From assembly GCA_900318395.1 (NCBI GenBank), contig ONKL01000001.1, positions 1 to 64,000 of the forward strand: a stretch of 64,000 nt of DNA, read 5' to 3'. Source of the stretch: an uncultured Prevotella sp. (lineage in GTDB: Bacteria; Bacteroidota; Bacteroidia; Bacteroidales; Bacteroidaceae). Below are positions 27,443-35,370 of the stretch, one piece after another. Numbering within the stretch: position 1 is the first letter of the stretch; every line of letters starts with the position of its first letter. The position numbers and the translations under genes are program-made. The notes under the pieces are model-generated. The model saw only the letters and a list, made by a program, of their open reading frames with translations. It was not told the DNA's origin and did no database searches.

Positions 27443-29908
27443 ATGAGAACGAAACTATTATCACTGGCATGCCTGATGGCTGTCACAACATTGGCACAGA
27501 CTCGCCAGGAGACCACACTCACCGAGGGATGGCTCTTCTCGCAAGATCAGCAGACATGGCAGAACGTCTGTGTGCCACACGACTGGGCTATTGCAGGCCC
27601 CTTCGACAAGAAATGGGACTTGCAGAAGGTACGTATCGAACAGAACGGCGAGAAAGAGGCCACCGAGAAGAGCGGACGCTCAGGGGCATTGCCATGGATC
27701 GGCGAGGGGCACTACAAGCGGAATATCCAGATTCCGGCAGGCTGTAAGCACGCTGAACTCATGTTCGACGGTGCGATGGCCGAGCCTACTGTCTACCTGA
27801 ACGGTCAGAAGGCTGGATATTGGGCCTATGGCTACAATACTTTCCGCGTAGACATCACCCCGATGATGAAGGCGGGCGACAATCTGCTGGAGGTACACCT
27901 GAAGAATGTCGAGGAGAGCAGTCGCTGGTATCCAGGGGCAGGCATCTACCGCCCCGTGAAACTCATCATCACGGGCGACGACAGGATAGATCCATGGAAG
28001 ACCTTTATCCGCACGACGCAACTCTGCGACCGTCAGGCTGTGGTAGACGTGACTGTTGGCACAGGCAGTCCGTTGGCTGCCCATCAGGGCTTTGAGATCG
28101 AGGTGCGCGATGCAAAAGGCAAGCTCGTAGGCCATGAGCATTGTTCAGAAATCAGCAATTCAGGTGAGGCCAATCTGTCGTTCACTATCCAGGAACCTCA
28201 TCCCTGGTCGCCCGAGACACCTTATTTATATACGGCACACATCAAATACATGCAGAATGGCCAGTTGCTCGACGAGGTCAAGCAGAAGTTCGGCATCCGC
28301 ACCGTGAAAGTATCAAAGGAAGGTGGTTTTCAGCTGAACGGTGTCACAAGAAAGATTAAGGGTGTCTGCCTGCACCACGATTTAGGTCCCCTGGGTACTG
28401 CTGTGAACAAGGCTGCCTTGATCCGACAAATCAAGACGATGAAAGACATGGGTTGCGATGCCATCCGTACGTCGCACAACATGCCGAGCCAGATGCAGAT
28501 GGATATCTGCGACTCACTGGGCATGATGGTGATGGCCGAGAGTTTTGACATGTGGCTCTATCCGAAGTGCAAGAACGGCTATGCCCGCTTCTTCGAGGAC
28601 TGGTGGAAGAAAGACATCGAGAACCTCATACTCGCAAACCGCAACCATCCGAGTATCATCATGTGGTCGATAGGTAACGAGATTCCTGAGCAGGGTAGCG
28701 CCCAAGGCAAAGAGATTTCCGAGAACCTTCAGAATGCCTGCCATTCCCTCGACCCCACCCGTCCTGTGACACAAGGACTCGACCATGCAGAGGCTTCCAT
28801 CAAGAGTGGTGTAGCTACGACGATGGATGTTCCAGGCTTCAACTACCGCGTCCATAAATATCAGAACAGTATTGGACAACTGCCACAGGGTTTCCTTCTT
28901 GGTTCAGAAACAGCCTCGACAGTGAGCTCACGCGGTGTGTATAAATTCCCTGTAGAGGTAACTGATAATTCGCAGTATGCATCTTGGGCTCCAAGCTATG
29001 ACCCGCAGGCTATCCTGAAGGCCGACGGCCAATGTTCTAGCTACGATTTGGAATACTGCTCATGGAGTAACCTGCCCGATGACGACTGGGTGTGGCAGGA
29101 TGACAAGGACTGGGTGATCGGCGAGTTTGTGTGGACGGGCTATGACTATCTGGGAGAGCCAACGCCCTACGACGAATATTGGCCTTCGCGCAGCAGTTAC
29201 TTTGGTATCTGCGACCTTGCTGGGCTGCCGAAAGACCGCTACTGGCTCTATCGCTCACGCTGGAATAAGGATGAGCACACCATCCACCTCCTACCCCATT
29301 GGACTTGGGGGCTCTCCAAGAAAGATAAGGGGAACCGCATCGGCAAAGTGACGCCCGTCTATTGCTATACCGACTATCCTACGGGCGAGCTCTTCGTCAA
29401 CGGTAAGAGCCAGGGCAAGATTTCCAAGAATCCTGCAGAAAGACTCGACCGCTACCGCCTGCGCTGGAACAACGTGAAATACGAGCCAGGTGAAATCAAA
29501 GTGGTGGTTTACGATGCCCAAGGTAATAAGGCTGGAGAACAGACGGTGAAGACAGCAGGCAAACCAGCAGCTCTGAAACTTGAGGCTTGGACGCAGAACT
29601 CCTCACTCCTCAAATCCAACGGCGACGACCTTGCCTTTATCACCGTCTCGCTGACAGATGCCGATGGAACACTGATTCCGCAAGCAGATGACCAGCTGAC
29701 ATTTGAAGTGACTGGAGCTGGTTCGTTTGAGGCTGTCTGCAATGGTGATGCCACCAGTCTGGAGTCATTCAAAGCCCCATCGATGAAGCTTTTCAATGGT
29801 CAGTTAGTGGTTGTGGTCCGCAGTGCAAAGGAAGCAGGCACTTTGACCCTAAAAGTGACGGATGAAAAACTGAAGCTATCGAAATCTATAGATATAGCAG
29901 TTCAATAA
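27443..29908 (+). CDS. Secreted glycoside hydrolase family 2 (beta-galactosidase-like)
   Basis: The 821-residue protein starts with a signal peptide (MRTKLLSLACLMAVTTLAQ) and has GH2 domains in order: sugar-binding jelly roll (to about 190), immunoglobulin-like domain, TIM barrel, then a DUF4982-type C-terminal domain. The acid/base Glu is in IIMWSIGNEIPEQG and the likely nucleophile Glu is in VIGEFVWTGYDYLGE. It should remove terminal sugars from dietary or host glycans in the periplasm or at the surface. The exact substrate cannot be read from the sequence. It is a single gene, not part of a visible PUL. Confidence 0.9.
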   Translation: MRTKLLSLACLMAVTTLAQTRQETTLTEGWLFSQDQQTWQNVCVPHDWAIAGPFDKKWDLQKVRIEQNGEKEATEKSGRSGALPWIGEGHYKRNIQIPAGCKHAELMFDGAMAEPTVYLNGQKAGYWAYGYNTFRVDITPMMKAGDNLLEVHLKNVEESSRWYPGAGIYRPVKLIITGDDRIDPWKTFIRTTQLCDRQAVVDVTVGTGSPLAAHQGFEIEVRDAKGKLVGHEHCSEISNSGEANLSFTIQEPHPWSPETPYLYTAHIKYMQNGQLLDEVKQKFGIRTVKVSKEGGFQLNGVTRKIKGVCLHHDLGPLGTAVNKAALIRQIKTMKDMGCDAIRTSHNMPSQMQMDICDSLGMMVMAESFDMWLYPKCKNGYARFFEDWWKKDIENLILANRNHPSIIMWSIGNEIPEQGSAQGKEISENLQNACHSLDPTRPVTQGLDHAEASIKSGVATTMDVPGFNYRVHKYQNSIGQLPQGFLLGSETASTVSSRGVYKFPVEVTDNSQYASWAPSYDPQAILKADGQCSSYDLEYCSWSNLPDDDWVWQDDKDWVIGEFVWTGYDYLGEPTPYDEYWPSRSSYFGICDLAGLPKDRYWLYRSRWNKDEHTIHLLPHWTWGLSKKDKGNRIGKVTPVYCYTDYPTGELFVNGKSQGKISKNPAERLDRYRLRWNNVKYEPGEIKVVVYDAQGNKAGEQTVKTAGKPAALKLEAWTQNSSLLKSNGDDLAFITVSLTDADGTLIPQADDQLTFEVTGAGSFEAVCNGDATSLESFKAPSMKLFNGQLVVVVRSAKEAGTLTLKVTDEKLKLSKSIDIAVQ

Positions 29909-29944
29909 AAAATTAATCCCCGCCAGTCAGCGGGGATTAATTTT
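29909..29944. terminator. Bidirectional terminator
   Basis: A 15-bp perfect stem (AAAATTAATCCCCGC with its complement) around a 6-nt loop lies between the convergent GH2 and vor genes, ending in A/T runs on both sides. Confidence 0.95.
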
Positions 29945-29949
29945 ATCTT

Positions 29950-30495
29950 CTATTTCACTTCCTCAATAATCTTGGCACCTTCTTTCAGAGCCTCCATATT
30001 GAGGGGGATGAGTCCGTGATGACGCTCTGGCAGAGTCTTCTTCAGAGCTTTCTCAACACCCTTGTCGCTGACTACGGGAGCCACCTTCAGCAGACCACCG
30101 AGGACAATCATGTTGAACACCTTACCGTTCTTCATCTCAGCAGCCTTGTCCATCGCATTGATCTCATAGATGGTGATGTCCTTACGGGTGGGTTTGTTGA
30201 TGATACCAAAACCATCGTAGATGAGAATGCCACCAGGTTTGATCTTCGGCTCGAACTTCTCGAGTGAAGGCTGGTTCAGAACCACGGCGATGTCGTACTT
30301 GCTGAGGATAGGCGAAGAGATGCGCTCGTCGCTGACAATCACCGTCACGTTGGCAGTACCTCCACGCTGCTCAGGACCATAGGCAGGCATCCAAGTGACC
30401 TCTTTATCCTCCATCAGTCCACTATAGGCCAGAATCTTACCCATCGAGAGCACGCCCTGACCTCCGAAACCTGAAATAATTATCTCTTTCTTCAT
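29950..30495 (-). CDS. vorC: 2-oxoacid:ferredoxin oxidoreductase, gamma subunit
   Basis: The 181-residue protein opens with a glycine-rich FGGQGVLSMGKILAYSG typical of gamma subunits and includes GPEQRGGTANVTV. Together with the alpha, beta and ferredoxin-like subunits upstream it should form the enzyme that oxidatively decarboxylates a branched-chain 2-oxoacid or 2-oxoglutarate to an acyl-CoA with ferredoxin. The symbol assumes a 2-ketoisovalerate (VOR) role; a 2-oxoglutarate (KOR) role is also possible. Confidence 0.85.
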   Translation of the reverse strand: MKKEIIISGFGGQGVLSMGKILAYSGLMEDKEVTWMPAYGPEQRGGTANVTVIVSDERISSPILSKYDIAVVLNQPSLEKFEPKIKPGGILIYDGFGIINKPTRKDITIYEINAMDKAAEMKNGKVFNMIVLGGLLKVAPVVSDKGVEKALKKTLPERHHGLIPLNMEALKEGAKIIEEVK

Positions 30496-30499
30496 CTTT

Positions 30500-30527
30500 T
30501 CTTAATTCTTAATTCTTAACTCTTAAT
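30500..30527. repeat. TCTTAAT heptamer array
   Basis: Four tandem 7-mers (TCTTAAT, TCTTAAT, TCTTAAC, TCTTAAT) fill the gap between vorC and vorB. The vorB stop codon lies at the array edge. Confidence 0.85.
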
Positions 30528-31297
30528 TAAAGATTCGTAGTATCTTTCAGGTCTCCCTTTGGATAGAAGGGGAACATATTCTCCTTCATCCACTCGTTAG
30601 CCTTGGCAGGTGTGAGTTTCCAACCGCTGTTACAGGTTGACACAAACTCTACGAGCGAGCTTCCCTTACCAGCCATCGAAGCCTCGAAAGCCTTGCGCAG
30701 TGCCTTCTTCGCCTTGTTGATGGAGGCAACACTCTCGACACTCTGACGAGTAACATAGCAGGTGCCCTCCAGACCAGCAGCGATATCGGCCATCTTCAGA
30801 GGATAACCGTGTATCTCAGGATCACGGCCATAAGGACAAGTAGAAGTCTTCTGACCAATCAGTGTCGTAGGAGCCATCTGACCACCCGTCATGCCATAAA
30901 TGGCATTGTTGACGAAGATAATCACGATGTTCTCACCACGGTTCAGGGCGTGAATGGTCTCACAGGTACCGATACATGCCAAGTCGCCATCACCCTGATA
31001 GGTGAACACGAGGCGATCGGGCCAGCAGCGCTTGATACCTGTAGCCAATGCGGGAGCACGACCATGGGCAGCCTCCTGCCAGTCAATATCTATATAATTG
31101 TACGCGAAGACAGCACAACCTACAGGCGAAACACCAACGGCCTTATCTTCCATACCCATCTCTTCGATGACTTCGGCAATGAGCTTATGCACCACACCAT
31201 GACTACAGCCTGGGCAGTAATGCATATTGTTGTCGTTCATCAGCGTCGGCTTCTTGCAGACGATGTTCTCTGGTTGAACTATTTGATTTCTATCCAT
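30527..31297 (-). CDS. vorB: 2-oxoacid:ferredoxin oxidoreductase, beta (ThDP) subunit
   Basis: The 256-residue subunit has CPGCSHGVVHKL, where the cysteines belong to an Fe-S or ThDP-proximal site, and the thiamine-diphosphate motif QGDGDLACIGT...FVNNAIYGMTGGQ. It binds ThDP and performs the decarboxylation. It is separated from the alpha subunit by an 85-bp gap carrying an octamer inverted element that also supplies a TACTTTTG -7-like sequence at 31324-31331. Confidence 0.88.
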   Translation of the reverse strand: MDRNQIVQPENIVCKKPTLMNDNNMHYCPGCSHGVVHKLIAEVIEEMGMEDKAVGVSPVGCAVFAYNYIDIDWQEAAHGRAPALATGIKRCWPDRLVFTYQGDGDLACIGTCETIHALNRGENIVIIFVNNAIYGMTGGQMAPTTLIGQKTSTCPYGRDPEIHGYPLKMADIAAGLEGTCYVTRQSVESVASINKAKKALRKAFEASMAGKGSSLVEFVSTCNSGWKLTPAKANEWMKENMFPFYPKGDLKDTTNL

Positions 31298-31312
31298 ATT
31301 CTATTCTTTTTA

Positions 31313-31375
31313 AGACAGAAGAACAAAAGTACATATTTTATTGCGCAGTCTTTATGTTCTTATGTTCTTTTGTCT
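31313..31375. repeat. GAACAAAA/TGTTCTTA octamer inverted element, copy 2
   Basis: The left arm (AGACAGAAGAACAAAAG) and the right arm (ending TGTTCTTTTGTCT) form an inverted repeat of 8-bp units around a GCGCAG-containing core. The copy at 36755-36815 has the same core, so the two share ancestry. It lies within the vor operon. Confidence 0.88.
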
Positions 31376-31382
31376 AAAAATA

Positions 31383-32471
31383 TTATTTCATTATTTTGTC
31401 TTTAAGCGCCTCTACAATCTCTTCGGGATCGGGGACGATACCACCCAGACGGCCGAACTGCTCTACGGGCACAGCTCCGTTCACAGCGAGGCGAACATCC
31501 TGTACCATCTGTCCGGCATTAATCTCAGCTACGAGGATACCCTTCACCTTCTTCGACAACTCAGCAATCTGCTTCTCCGGGAAGGGGAACAGTGTGATAG
31601 GACGGAACAATCCGACCTTGATTCCCTGCTCACGGGCAATCTCAACACTCTTCTCAGCAATACGGGCAGCCGAGCCAAAGGCCACGATGGCATACTCTGC
31701 ATCGTCCATCTGCTGCTGCTCAAAGCGCACCTCATTCTCCTGAATCTTTGCATACTTCTCCTGGAGGGCGATGTTGCGCTGCTCCATGATCTCAGGCTTC
31801 AGCTCCAAAGAGGTAATCACCACGCGCTCACGGTTCTTTGGCTTACCAGTAGATGCCCAAGGACACTGCTTGATGACCTCCTCGTCTGTACGACGGGGCT
31901 TGAACGGTGGCAGCACCACCTTCTCCATCATCTGACCAATAACACCATCAGAGAGAATCATAGCGGGGTTGCGATACTTGAAGGCCAACTCAAAGGCGAG
32001 GTCAACGAAATCGGCCATCTCCTGTACAGAAGAAGGAGCCAGCACGATCACCTTATAGTCGCCATTACCACCACCACGGGTAGCCTGGAAATAGTCACCT
32101 TGTGAAGGCTGAATCGTACCCAGACCAGGACCTCCACGCTGCACATTTACGAACACACCTGGGACCTCAGCACCAGCCATGTAAGTAATACCTTCCTGCA
32201 TCAGTGCGATACCAGGAGAACTCGAAGAGGTCATAGCGCGCTTACCAGCTCCGGCAGCACCATAGACCATGTAGATACTGGCCAGCTCACTCTCAGCCTG
32301 AACCACCTGCATACCAGTGGTTTCCCAAGGCTTCAACTCAGCCAGTGTCTCGATTACTTCACTCTGCGGAGTAATAGGATAGCCGAAATAGCCGTCGCAT
32401 CCGCAACGAATAGCAGCGTGGGCAATAGCCTCGTTGCCTTTCATCAACACAACTTCTCTTTCTTCTGCCAT
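31383..32471 (-). CDS. vorA: 2-oxoacid:ferredoxin oxidoreductase, alpha subunit
   Basis: The 362-residue protein has the pyruvate/2-oxoacid oxidoreductase N-terminal pattern GNEAIAHAAIRCGCDGYFGYPITPQSE and the SSSPGIALMQEG segment. It is the large catalytic partner of the beta subunit. It starts 2 bp after the 4Fe-4S subunit gene, so the operon is tightly packed here. Subunit letters differ between databases. Confidence 0.88.
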   Translation of the reverse strand: MAEEREVVLMKGNEAIAHAAIRCGCDGYFGYPITPQSEVIETLAELKPWETTGMQVVQAESELASIYMVYGAAGAGKRAMTSSSSPGIALMQEGITYMAGAEVPGVFVNVQRGGPGLGTIQPSQGDYFQATRGGGNGDYKVIVLAPSSVQEMADFVDLAFELAFKYRNPAMILSDGVIGQMMEKVVLPPFKPRRTDEEVIKQCPWASTGKPKNRERVVITSLELKPEIMEQRNIALQEKYAKIQENEVRFEQQQMDDAEYAIVAFGSAARIAEKSVEIAREQGIKVGLFRPITLFPFPEKQIAELSKKVKGILVAEINAGQMVQDVRLAVNGAVPVEQFGRLGGIVPDPEEIVEALKDKIMK

Positions 32472-32473
32472 AA

Positions 32474-32704
32474 TTATTCCTCCACTTTTTTACGATACAC
32501 GGTGATACAACCATCGGGGCAGACGATGCCGCACGAAGCACAGCCTACACAGGCCTCTTCGTTGACTGCCTCCACGTAGGGGTAGCCGTGCAGATTAACT
32601 TTGTTGGCCAGGGCGATGACCTTCTGAGGGCAGGCGATGATGCACAGCTGACATCCCTTGCACCTCTCGGTATTCACCTCTATGGCGCCTTTCATTTTTG
32701 CCAT
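32474..32704 (-). CDS. vorD: 4Fe-4S ferredoxin-like subunit of the 2-oxoacid oxidoreductase
   Basis: The 76-residue protein has two 4Fe-4S motifs, CKGCQLCIIACP and CVGCASCGIVCPDGC. It should pass electrons from the ThDP site to ferredoxin. It is the first gene of the four-gene operon and has a complete promoter just upstream. Confidence 0.93.
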   Translation of the reverse strand: MAKMKGAIEVNTERCKGCQLCIIACPQKVIALANKVNLHGYPYVEAVNEEACVGCASCGIVCPDGCITVYRKKVEE

Positions 32705-32744
32705 ATACCTTATATAAATAATGATAATTTTCGAAAATCGGGTG

Positions 32745-32776
32745 CAAAGGTAACAATAAGATAGGAAATAGCCAAA
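32745..32776 (-). promoter_or_regulatory. vor operon promoter (TTTG-N20-TACCTTTG)
   Basis: A full-consensus minus-strand promoter lies 41 bp before vorD. A divergent TATCTTTG at 32796-32803 is the likely -7 element for the SDR gene on the plus strand. Confidence 0.85.
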
Positions 32777-32832
32777 TTATATTCTCAATTTTTTGTATCT
32801 TTGCACCATCAAGGTTACAAAAATAGCAAGAA

Positions 32833-33543
32833 ATGGCTAAACGCGCTATCATAATAGGTGCCTCATCAGGCATCGGAAGAGAAGTTGCCAAACTTCTCAT
32901 GAAGGAAGGCTGGACCATCGGTGTGGCAGCCAGAAGAGTCGACAAACTCCAAGAGCTCAACGCTGCAGCAATAGAACAGATTGACGTCACAAAGGACGAC
33001 GCCACCACTCGCCTCCAAGCGCTCATCAGTCGTCTTGGAGGCATGGACCTCTTCTTCTACGCCTCTGGCATTGGCAAACAAAACCGTGAGCTTCAGGAAG
33101 ATATCGAACTCGCTACGGTGTATACCAACGGTCTGGGCTTCACCAGAATGATTGGTGAAGCCTATCGCTACTTTGCCAACAAAGGCAGTGGACACATCGC
33201 AGCCATCACCTCGATTGCTGGCACCAAAGGCCTCGGCCCTGCCCCAAGCTACTCAGCCACCAAAGCCATGCAGAATGTCTACCTACAGGCGCTGGAACAA
33301 CAAGCCAACGCCCGAGGACTAAACATCAAGTTCACAGATATCCGTCCAGGCTTCGTAGACACAGCCCTCCTTCATGGCGACTTCCACTACCCCATGCTGC
33401 TCCAACCAGAACCCGTAGCCAAGGAAATCCTCTACGCCATCAACCACCAGCAGCACATCCGCATCATCGACTGGAAATACCGTCTCCTCACAGCCCTCTG
33501 GCGCCGCATCCCCCGCTCCCTCTGGCGCCACTTCAGGCTATGA
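32833..33543 (+). CDS. Short-chain dehydrogenase/reductase
   Basis: The 236-residue protein has the NAD(P)-binding motif GASSGIG near residue 9 and the YSATK active-site motif near residue 140, preceded by ITSIAG with the catalytic Ser. The substrate cannot be told from sequence. It is a single gene, divergent from the vor operon and closed by a strong hairpin. Confidence 0.9.
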   Translation: MAKRAIIIGASSGIGREVAKLLMKEGWTIGVAARRVDKLQELNAAAIEQIDVTKDDATTRLQALISRLGGMDLFFYASGIGKQNRELQEDIELATVYTNGLGFTRMIGEAYRYFANKGSGHIAAITSIAGTKGLGPAPSYSATKAMQNVYLQALEQQANARGLNIKFTDIRPGFVDTALLHGDFHYPMLLQPEPVAKEILYAINHQQHIRIIDWKYRLLTALWRRIPRSLWRHFRL

Positions 33544-33558
33544 TGATTAATAAAGGAA

Positions 33559-33588
33559 AATCCCTGAATCTCCTAAGATTCAGGGATT
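33559..33588. terminator. Bidirectional terminator overlapping a small gene's stop
   Basis: AATCCCTGAATC and GATTCAGGGATT form a perfect 12-bp stem with a 6-nt loop. The stop codon and last two codons of the small TPR gene on the minus strand lie in the right arm. Confidence 0.9.
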
Positions 33589-33759
33589 ATACATATCCTT
33601 GCAGTAGAAGGCCATAATATCGTCGAGCATACGCTTGGCCTCAACAGCGGGGCTGTCGGGGTCGAGTTCGATAGCCTGAATATAGCAGTTTATGGCCTCA
33701 TGCCATTTCGACTCTTTCCGAAAGGCGTTACCTTGTTCGTACCACTCTTGTGCAGTCAT
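33580..33759 (-). CDS. Small TPR-like protein (59 aa)
   Basis: A short frame encodes MTAQEWYEQGNAFRKESKW followed by a helix pair ending AIELDPDSPAVEAKR, the pattern of a single tetratricopeptide repeat plus a capping helix. It is too short for many automatic callers, but the TPR consensus (W/Y..G.....A...Y..AI.LDP) supports it. It ends inside the terminator stem. A single TPR could act as a small adaptor; the partner is unknown. folD lies immediately upstream on the same strand. Confidence 0.75.
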   Translation of the reverse strand: MTAQEWYEQGNAFRKESKWHEAINCYIQAIELDPDSPAVEAKRMLDDIMAFYCKDMYNP

Positions 33760-33775
33760 CTTTTACTTTTGCAAC

Positions 33776-33799
33776 GGACTACAGGACTTAAGGACTTTA
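33776..33799. repeat. GGACTTAA octamer array
   Basis: Three 8-bp units (GGACTACA, GGACTTAA, GGACTTTA) lie between the small TPR gene and folD. Confidence 0.65.
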
Positions 33800-34678
33800 T
33801 TATTTATAGTACTCTTTCTTACCTGCTGCCAATGTATTCTTCATCAGCGAACAAATCGTCATCGGCCCTACTCCACCAGGAACTGGGGTGATGAATGAGC
33901 ACTTTGGAGCCACCTCGTCGAACTTCACATCACCATTCAGCCGGAAACCGCTCTTACGGGTGGCATCGGGTACGCGAGTGGTACCGACATCAACGATGAC
34001 AGCACCTTCCTTCACCATATCGGCAGTCACGAAATCAGGCTGTCCGATGGCAGCGATGATGATATCAGCTGCACGACACTCTTCTTTCAAAGTCTTTGAG
34101 CGCGAGTGACATACAGTAACTGTAGCATCGCCATACTGCTTCTGCATCATGAGCTGAGCCATAGGCTTGCCAACGATATTAGAACGTCCAAGAATCACAC
34201 ACTTCTTACCACTGGTCTCGATATTGTAGCGCTTCAGCAACGTAATGATTCCCAGAGGGGTAGCTGAGATAAAGCAGGGCAGGCCAATGGCCATGCGACC
34301 TACATTGATGGGATGGAAACCGTCGACATCCTTACGATAGTCGATGGCCTCGATGATCTTCTGCTCATCGATATGCTTTGGCAATGGAAGCTGTACGATG
34401 AAACCATCGACATCACCATTACGATTCAAGGTATCGACACAGTTGAGGAGCTCTTCCTCAGTGACATCCTCCTCGAAACGGATGAGTGTACTCTTAAAGC
34501 CACATGCCTCGCACGCGAGTACCTTATTTTTAACATAGGTCTCAGAACCGCCATCATGACCCACAAGTACTGCTGCCAGATGGGGCTGCTTGCCACCCTT
34601 TGCTACAATCTCTTTTACCTCCTCAGCAATCTCAGCCTTAATAGCTGCTGCTGTTGCTTTTCCGTCTATCAGTTGCAT
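33800..34678 (-). CDS. folD: Bifunctional methylenetetrahydrofolate dehydrogenase/cyclohydrolase
   Basis: FolD interconverts 5,10-methylene-THF and 10-formyl-THF. The 292-residue protein has the catalytic Lys in [13 protein letters not shown], the signature VQLPLPKH, and the NADP-binding GRSNIVGKP. The length fits the family. A run of TTTTTACC octamers separates it from the upstream TerB gene. Confidence 0.96.
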   Translation of the reverse strand: MQLIDGKATAAAIKAEIAEEVKEIVAKGGKQPHLAAVLVGHDGGSETYVKNKVLACEACGFKSTLIRFEEDVTEEELLNCVDTLNRNGDVDGFIVQLPLPKHIDEQKIIEAIDYRKDVDGFHPINVGRMAIGLPCFISATPLGIITLLKRYNIETSGKKCVILGRSNIVGKPMAQLMMQKQYGDATVTVCHSRSKTLKEECRAADIIIAAIGQPDFVTADMVKEGAVIVDVGTTRVPDATRKSGFRLNGDVKFDEVAPKCSFITPVPGGVGPMTICSLMKNTLAAGKKEYYK

Positions 34679-34684
34679 CCTTAT

Positions 34685-34716
34685 CTTTTTACCTTTTTAC
34701 TTTTTACCTTTTTACT
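34685..34716. repeat. TTTTTACC octamer array (half element)
   Basis: Four near-identical units (TTTTTACC or TTTTTACT) with periods of 8, 7 and 8 bp lie between folD and the TerB gene. The same family forms an inverted cassette at 41174-41293. Confidence 0.8.
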
Positions 34717-35332
34717 CTTTCATCCACTGCCACTCGTCTTTAGCCTTCTCTATATCGAGATTCATCAGGGCGTCTACATCCGTAGCTTTCATGCCGATAT
34801 AGACAGCGACCTCCTTCAACGTCTCTACCTCTTTATTGGAAATATTGGCATCCGACTTAACGATCAGTGCCAGCATCGACAACATCTGATAGCGGAGATC
34901 CTCACTGAGGGAACTGGCAATCTGACTGCCACAGTCGCCTATCAGTTGCAGGAACGCCATCGGCTTTTTAGCCTCGAGCTCATCGTGCTTGGCAATCAGT
35001 TTCTTGACCACGTCCATACCTTCCACCTTGGCTTCCTCACCAAAGGTGTCATGCAGGAATTTTCCCAGGAAGTCATATTCCTCTGGCTCCACCTTACCAT
35101 CGGCAATGACGATATAGGAAGCCATCGTCAGCATAGAGAACAGGAAACTGTTACGGATATTCTCTCTAACGGGAGAATTCACATTGAATGTGTCGCGGAA
35201 CTCATCCGTAATCACCACTTGCTCTGCCGAGAGCTTCTGTTGCTGATCATCAGCCACATGCTCTGTCAATTCCTTCATCGGACCTTCCTCGAAGAGTCCC
35301 TTCAGATTGTTGATCCATTTACCAAATGCCAT
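34712..35332 (-). CDS. TerB-like domain protein
   Basis: The 206-residue soluble protein has a TerB-type helical domain: SFLFSMLTMASYIVIADGKV near residue 65 and MLALIVKSDANISNKEVETL near 150, where acidic residues could bind metal. The function in this context is unknown. The same fold occurs in the DnaJ-domain protein at 42883-43707, and their N-terminal SFLFS...IADGK blocks are clearly related. Confidence 0.75.
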   Translation of the reverse strand: MAFGKWINNLKGLFEEGPMKELTEHVADDQQQKLSAEQVVITDEFRDTFNVNSPVRENIRNSFLFSMLTMASYIVIADGKVEPEEYDFLGKFLHDTFGEEAKVEGMDVVKKLIAKHDELEAKKPMAFLQLIGDCGSQIASSLSEDLRYQMLSMLALIVKSDANISNKEVETLKEVAVYIGMKATDVDALMNLDIEKAKDEWQWMKE

Positions 35333-35370
35333 AATCTTAATGTTTTGAGTTGAGTGTTTAAAGTTGATAT

